This document shows positions 5,832 to 9,470 of a stretch of 9,470 bases of DNA, piece after piece; within the stretch, counting starts at the first letter, position 1; every line of letters begins with the position of its first letter. Source of the DNA: Candidatus Elusimicrobium euhamitermitis. GTDB taxonomy: Bacteria; Elusimicrobiota; Elusimicrobia; Elusimicrobiales; Elusimicrobiaceae. The position numbers and the translations under genes were made by a program. Under the pieces are notes generated by a model. It made no database searches. It was given only the letters and a program-made list of their open reading frames with translations, and was not told the origin of the DNA. The stretch covers positions 1 to 9,470 of the forward strand of contig JAIRUU010000090.1 of assembly GCA_031254225.1 (NCBI GenBank). Reading direction: 5' to 3'.

Positions 5832-5868
5832 AAAAATCTCCCCGCCGTGAGGCGGGGAGATTTTTTTT
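5832..5868. terminator. Terminator after the single-module gene
   Basis: A perfect 15-bp stem (aaaaatctccccgcc at 5832-5846, partner at 5851-5865) closes a GTGA tetraloop. A and T runs on the two sides make it usable in both directions. It lies about 20 bases past the TGA of the gene ending at 5889 and isolates that gene from the inverted-repeat element. Confidence 0.92.
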
Positions 5869-5888
5869 AAATCAGCGCGGCCTGCTAC

Positions 5889-6587
5889 TCATTTTTTAAA
5901 GCCCGCGGTTTCCGCGGTTTTCTCAACCGCGGCAACGGCGTTCTTATTATTTTCCGCGGTGTTTTTTGCGTTAATTTTTTCCGCTATGTTTTGCGCGGAC
6001 GGCGCGGCCGCGTACGCCGTGCCCGTGGTTTCTATAAAATAATTATTTATATCGTTTTTCAGCCTGTCCATTTTCGGGTCGTCTTTAGGATTATACTGAA
6101 AAGCGTGTTTAAACACGCCGGCGTCTTTTTTGTCGGTAAATATTTTCTGGTAACCCAGAATTTTGGCGTTCTCTGAAGTTTCCTCCGGCAAATTAGCTTT
6201 AAAGATGCAAAAATCGCTGTCTATCTTTATGCACTTTTCGTCGGTAATAAAATAATGATAATGCAATTCGTCGGGCATGAGAAGTATAATCTTATTTCCC
6301 ACGCTTGCAATTTTATGCTCGGCCGCGTCTTTTTGGTGCTGCGCGTAAGACTGCAAAACGCCTTCGTAATCCGCGGTTTTTGCCAGCGCGTAACCATGGT
6401 GGTCAAGCAGCAGGGCCGGTTTGGAAACAAAACCCAAATGCTTCCAGCCTATTTTTTCGTCCGGGCTTTGTAGGTTGAGGGTATAAGAATATTTCATTTC
6501 CAGGTAAACGCTCGGCAGTTCTTTTGCGGCAAATAAGGCCGGCGCGGATAACAAAATAAACGCGGGTAAAACAAGAAGTCTTCTCAT
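5889..6587 (-). CDS. Exported protein of unknown function with one copy of the same repeat module
   Basis: The 232-residue product starts at an ATG with GGAGG (6591-6596) and a Sec signal peptide (MRRLLVLPAFILLSAPALFA, cleavage near 20-21). One module at about 56-164 matches the two in the product ending at 4368: KPALLLDHHGYAL, then LMPDELHYHY, FCIFKANL and, after an Asn/Glu-rich helix, YQKIFTDKKDAGVFKHAF. The C-terminal tail (INAKNTAENNKNAV) also resembles the other protein's tail (LKKRNTEENRKSV). The two genes share nearly identical DNA around their start codons, including about a dozen bases of signal-peptide sequence and the ribosome binding site. This makes a gene duplication, followed by gain or loss of a module, the simplest history. 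Two cysteines (119 and 127) might pair, as they flank a predicted strand. No known family, membrane helix or lipobox is recognised. Confidence 0.85.
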   Translation of the reverse strand: MRRLLVLPAFILLSAPALFAAKELPSVYLEMKYSYTLNLQSPDEKIGWKHLGFVSKPALLLDHHGYALAKTADYEGVLQSYAQHQKDAAEHKIASVGNKIILLMPDELHYHYFITDEKCIKIDSDFCIFKANLPEETSENAKILGYQKIFTDKKDAGVFKHAFQYNPKDDPKMDRLKNDINNYFIETTGTAYAAAPSAQNIAEKINAKNTAENNKNAVAAVEKTAETAGFKK

Positions 6588-6605
6588 ATTTCCTCCATTA
6601 TGATA

Positions 6606-6633
6606 AGTATAATGGGAAATACGTTTTTGTAAA
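6606..6633 (-). promoter_or_regulatory. Sigma-70-type promoter of the single-module gene
   Basis: The - strand reads TTTACA (6628-6633), 16 bases, TATACT (6606-6611). The start would fall near 6599, leaving a very short leader that just includes the GGAGG at 6591-6596. The layout and the CCCTTTACA context match the promoter at 5506-5533, so the promoter was probably duplicated together with the gene. Confidence 0.7.
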
Positions 6634-6715
6634 GGGCCTATCCGCGGCGCCCGCCGGCCAAACCTTAAAAACCCTATGCCTATATTGCCGGATAAGGCCC
6701 GCTACGCCGCAAACG

Positions 6716-6748
6716 AAAAATCCCCGCGTTTTCACACGGGGATTTTTT
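6716..6748 (-). terminator. Terminator after the autotransporter-OmpA gene
   Basis: The stem aaaaatccccg (6716-6726) with cggggattttt (6737-6747) has a 10-base loop and A/T runs on both sides. It lies about 20 bases beyond the TAA of the gene ending at 6769, so on the - strand it ends that transcript and separates it from the single-module gene. Confidence 0.85.
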
Positions 6749-6768
6749 AATGCTGTCTTAATTATTTG

Positions 6769-9470
6769 TTACGGAACCGGAACTATTTCCGCGCGGCGGT
6801 TTCTGGCGTTAGCGGCAACGGTGTCGTCCGCGTCAACAGGGTCCGCTTTTCCGAAGCCCGCGTAGGTCAGGGAAGATTCCGGAACGCCTGACATTATGAG
6901 CCTGTCATACACTGCCTCGGCGCGTTTTTCGGATAAATCTTGGTTAAAGCCGTTGGAACTTATTTTATCCGTATACCCGCGCACTTCAAATTTCATGCCG
7001 GAGCGGTTTATTAAATCCGCCGCGCCGTCAATACTGTTTTTTGCCCGTTCGGTCAGATTATATTTTCCGAAACCGAAATATATCGTCGGCATCTGAGGGG
7101 GAACAGGCTGCGCGGGCTGTTGCGCCTGCGCGGCCGGACCTGCTGTCGGCGCGGCTTCCGCCTCGGGCGCGGTGTTCACTACGGCGGGCGTAACGGGAAC
7201 AATATTCTGAACGGGCGCGGTTTCCTGTTTTTGTTTAACGGGGCAGTCGTCTTTCCATCCGTCGCGGCACTTGCCGCAATTCTTCGCGCCGAAACCGAGC
7301 CTTAAGCCCAGGTTTGCGGCAAAGGCCCGGTACCCCGAGCCTTTTTCAAAAGACACGTCTCCGAACAAATAAGAATCTTTGCCCAGACGTAAATTAGTGC
7401 CGAGCGACGCCTCAAACCCCGCCCCGCCCGCGTCGGACTTCATTGCGACGCCCGCAAAATTAATATCAGTCTTGCCCATAAATTCGTTATATGCGCCAAG
7501 CTCCGCAAAAGGCTGCCAGCGGGAATTAACCCCGTGCGCCAGATACGCGGCCTGCAGCCGAAGCGCGGCGGTCAGGCTCTGCGTGCCGCCGTAATAGACG
7601 TTGTCCGCCATATTAGTGGCATGGTTTGCGGACGCGCCGTTTGCAAATAAAACCTGCGCCTTAGGCGTGAGCACGACGGTCCGCGAAACGGGAATTGATT
7701 TGCCGCCCTCAAGCCCCGCCGCCCAGAAATTTCTGTCCGCGTCGTAATTTATAATCTGTTCGGCCGCGGAAATATTTTTCATTTTCATCTGCGCCCAAAA
7801 ATACTGCGCGGTCAAATCCGCAAACCAGCCCGCGTCGTTAAACCAAACGCCGTAAACGCCCGCGCTGGGCGTCACGCCCGTGCCAGTGCCGTCAAAGCCG
7901 TTTGACTGTTTAATTTTTATGTCGCCCGTGTACTCGTACCCGCCCATAATGCCCGCGTACATGCGGCTTGAGCCGCCTGAAAACACGCGCCTGTCAACGC
8001 CCGCCTGCGCGCCGAAGAGCGTCATATCGGCTTCAATTTTTTCGTCCACGTTTAAACGCCTGCCGTACACGCGCGCCCAGACATTGTCTGGCCGGCAGCC
8101 GGTATCGTCCAAATATAAATCTCCCATGCGGCGGCGCAGTTCGGTCATTGCCGTTTTAACAAGCGTCAGGTGCAGGGCCGGCATGTTGGCGACGGTGTCG
8201 GCGGTGTTTGTCAGCGCGCCGTCGGTTTTAAGATACCAGTTCTGGTCGGAAGCGTGGTTAAGGTAATATTCCAAAGCGCCGGTATCCACCACGCCGCCCG
8301 CAAGGGCAAACGTAGCTGTTTTTGACGTCGCGTCAGTAACGTCAACCACCAAAATTCCGTCTGAGCCGTCCGGCGTGGACGCGTTGTCGGTACCCGTTTG
8401 GGTAACATATAACGTAGTATTGCCCGCGGCTGGCCCGCCGTTAACGACAAGCTTGTCCGTGCTCGTCCCGTTGCCGTCAAGATAAGTGTTAATGTAGAGC
8501 TTCGCGCCGCTGGCGTTCCACGTGTTTGCGGTCAGCGTGTTGTATGAGCCGGCCGCTGCGCTTGTTAAGTCCACAGAGCCGTTTGTCACGTTTAAAACGT
8601 TGGCGGTATTGGACGTGTAAAAATGTAAAGCGGAGCCTATAATATTATCCGTGCCGGAAAAAAAGTTGGTTGAGTAAACAGACGTTAAGCCCGCGTTTTG
8701 CGTAAAAGCCCCCAGATAATTATTGTTGACAGAAGAGGCCCCCAAAATCATCTCGCCCGACGAAGTTTTATTTATCGCCGCGGTGTTGTCGTTGCTGTTT
8801 ATGCCGCCGTCAAATTCAACGGTGCCGCCCGCGCCTGTTATATTAAGAACGGGCGCGTAATTCTGGTGCCATAAGGCTATATCGTTCGGCGCGCCCGCGG
8901 CGGTATTGCCCGTGAATAATGTCGTCTGTCCTGCGGCCGTGTTTAACGTCAGCGTACTGTTCCAGTTGAAAACCGCGCCGCCCAGCGAGGACGCGGTATT
9001 ATTCTTAAACGTCGTTCCCTCACCGATGAAGGCGGACGAAGGCGTCGCGGCGTTTGTGGTTTGAAGAAGTATAGCTCCGCCGTAATTGGCGGTGTTGCCC
9101 TGAAATAAATTCGTTTTGCCGGCCGCCCCGTACAGCGTCAGGATTCCGTTTTCGTTGTAAATAGCGCCGCCCTGGTTTGCGCCGGCGGTATTATTTAAAA
9201 ACGTCGCGCCCGCGCCTATTACGGTGACGGGCTGCCACCCTGTTACCGTGATATGCGCGGCTATCGCGCCGCCGTACCAGCTTGCGCTGTTATTATAAAA
9301 ATAAGAATCCTGACCCAGTTCCAAATAAACGCTTTCGTTTATAATAGCGCCGCCGGCAGGGTAACCGCTGCCCGTGGCCGAATTATTTGTAAACTGCGCG
9401 CCGCTGCCTATAATAGTTTTCCAATGCGTAGTATCTTCGCGCGGACTTCCAGGATTGAGGCCGAGCGCGC
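6769..9470 (-). CDS. Large surface protein: Pmp-like repeats, autotransporter barrel and OmpA-like domain (5' truncated)
   Basis: The frame is open to the window edge, so the start, signal peptide and probably many more repeats lie outside. About 899 residues are visible. Residues 26-188 carry five GGA(I/V) and six FxxN motifs (FTNNSA, FYNNSA, FLNNTA, FQGNTA, FKNNTA, FTGNTA), as in chlamydial polymorphic membrane proteins. Such repeats form a beta-helix passenger. About 298-415 resembles the autochaperone segment that precedes many autotransporter barrels (DKLVVNGG, GILVVDV, WYLKT). About 453-728 is a barrel of normal size (about 275 residues), starting VWARVYGRR and ending NLGLRLGF, a terminal-strand motif. 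A Cys-containing, Pro/Ala/Gln-rich linker (about 729-793) leads to an OmpA-like domain (794-899). There GYTD (Asp 834) and LSEKR (Arg 849), 15 residues apart, match the diaminopimelate-binding pair of known OmpA domains, and NRRAEI closes the fold. This suggests a surface passenger with a peptidoglycan anchor. A TTG at 9324 is not the start. Confidence 0.9.
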   Translation of the reverse strand, partial: ALGLNPGSPREDTTHWKTIIGSGAQFTNNSATGSGYPAGGAIINESVYLELGQDSYFYNNSASWYGGAIAAHITVTGWQPVTVIGAGATFLNNTAGANQGGAIYNENGILTLYGAAGKTNLFQGNTANYGGAILLQTTNAATPSSAFIGEGTTFKNNTASSLGGAVFNWNSTLTLNTAAGQTTLFTGNTAAGAPNDIALWHQNYAPVLNITGAGGTVEFDGGINSNDNTAAINKTSSGEMILGASSVNNNYLGAFTQNAGLTSVYSTNFFSGTDNIIGSALHFYTSNTANVLNVTNGSVDLTSAAAGSYNTLTANTWNASGAKLYINTYLDGNGTSTDKLVVNGGPAAGNTTLYVTQTGTDNASTPDGSDGILVVDVTDATSKTATFALAGGVVDTGALEYYLNHASDQNWYLKTDGALTNTADTVANMPALHLTLVKTAMTELRRRMGDLYLDDTGCRPDNVWARVYGRRLNVDEKIEADMTLFGAQAGVDRRVFSGGSSRMYAGIMGGYEYTGDIKIKQSNGFDGTGTGVTPSAGVYGVWFNDAGWFADLTAQYFWAQMKMKNISAAEQIINYDADRNFWAAGLEGGKSIPVSRTVVLTPKAQVLFANGASANHATNMADNVYYGGTQSLTAALRLQAAYLAHGVNSRWQPFAELGAYNEFMGKTDINFAGVAMKSDAGGAGFEASLGTNLRLGKDSYLFGDVSFEKGSGYRAFAANLGLRLGFGAKNCGKCRDGWKDDCPVKQKQETAPVQNIVPVTPAVVNTAPEAEAAPTAGPAAQAQQPAQPVPPQMPTIYFGFGKYNLTERAKNSIDGAADLINRSGMKFEVRGYTDKISSNGFNQDLSEKRAEAVYDRLIMSGVPESSLTYAGFGKADPVDADDTVAANARNRRAEIVPVP

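Noticed and set aside
6896..8266. Open frames on the + strand across the autotransporter-OmpA gene
   Set aside because: They are shadows of a long GC-rich gene whose - strand frame has clear domains.
9322..9324. TTG at 9324 as the start of the autotransporter-OmpA gene
   Set aside because: The frame stays open to the window edge with further repeat motifs (FTNNSA, PAGGAI) upstream, so the gene is simply cut by the window.

Overview
The window looks like chromosomal DNA of a Gram-negative, outer-membrane-bearing bacterium. It encodes a FadL-type outer membrane protein, an autotransporter beta-barrel, an OmpA-like peptidoglycan-binding domain and many Sec signal peptides. GC content is moderate with AT-rich intergenic gaps, and ribosome binding sites are strong (GGAGG). 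The mix of Pmp-like autotransporter, FadL protein, membrane-anchored TPR protein and orphan exported proteins would fit a lineage such as Elusimicrobiota, but that placement is a guess from gene content. No tRNA, rRNA, CRISPR array, transposase or phage gene is visible.

Layout. Positions 1-311 (+) hold the 3' end of an unidentified gene, closed by a bidirectional terminator. Positions 395-1600 (-) encode a FadL/OmpP1-family protein with a long leader containing two hairpins. Positions 1792-2442 (-) encode an inner-membrane-anchored TPR protein whose -10 box lies so close to the ATG that the mRNA may be leaderless. Two genes on the + strand (2657-3400 and 3739-4296) encode paralogous cysteine-rich exported proteins of no recognised family. 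Each has its own terminator and nearly the same promoter block. The - strand then resumes with two orphan exported proteins (4368-5477 and 5889-6587) that share a module of about 100 residues, present twice in the first and once in the second. They are separated by a 226-bp inverted-repeat element of MITE/BIME type. Finally, 6769-9470 (-) is the 3' part of a large surface protein: Pmp-like repeats, autochaperone-like region, autotransporter barrel, Pro/Ala linker, then an OmpA domain.

How they fit together. Every intact gene in the window has its own terminator, so they appear to be single transcription units rather than one operon. What unites them is location: nearly all are predicted to be exported or envelope-associated. 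The strongest candidates for something undescribed are the cysteine-rich pair with its shared promoter, the repeat-module family with its matched promoters, and the autotransporter whose barrel is followed by an OmpA anchor.
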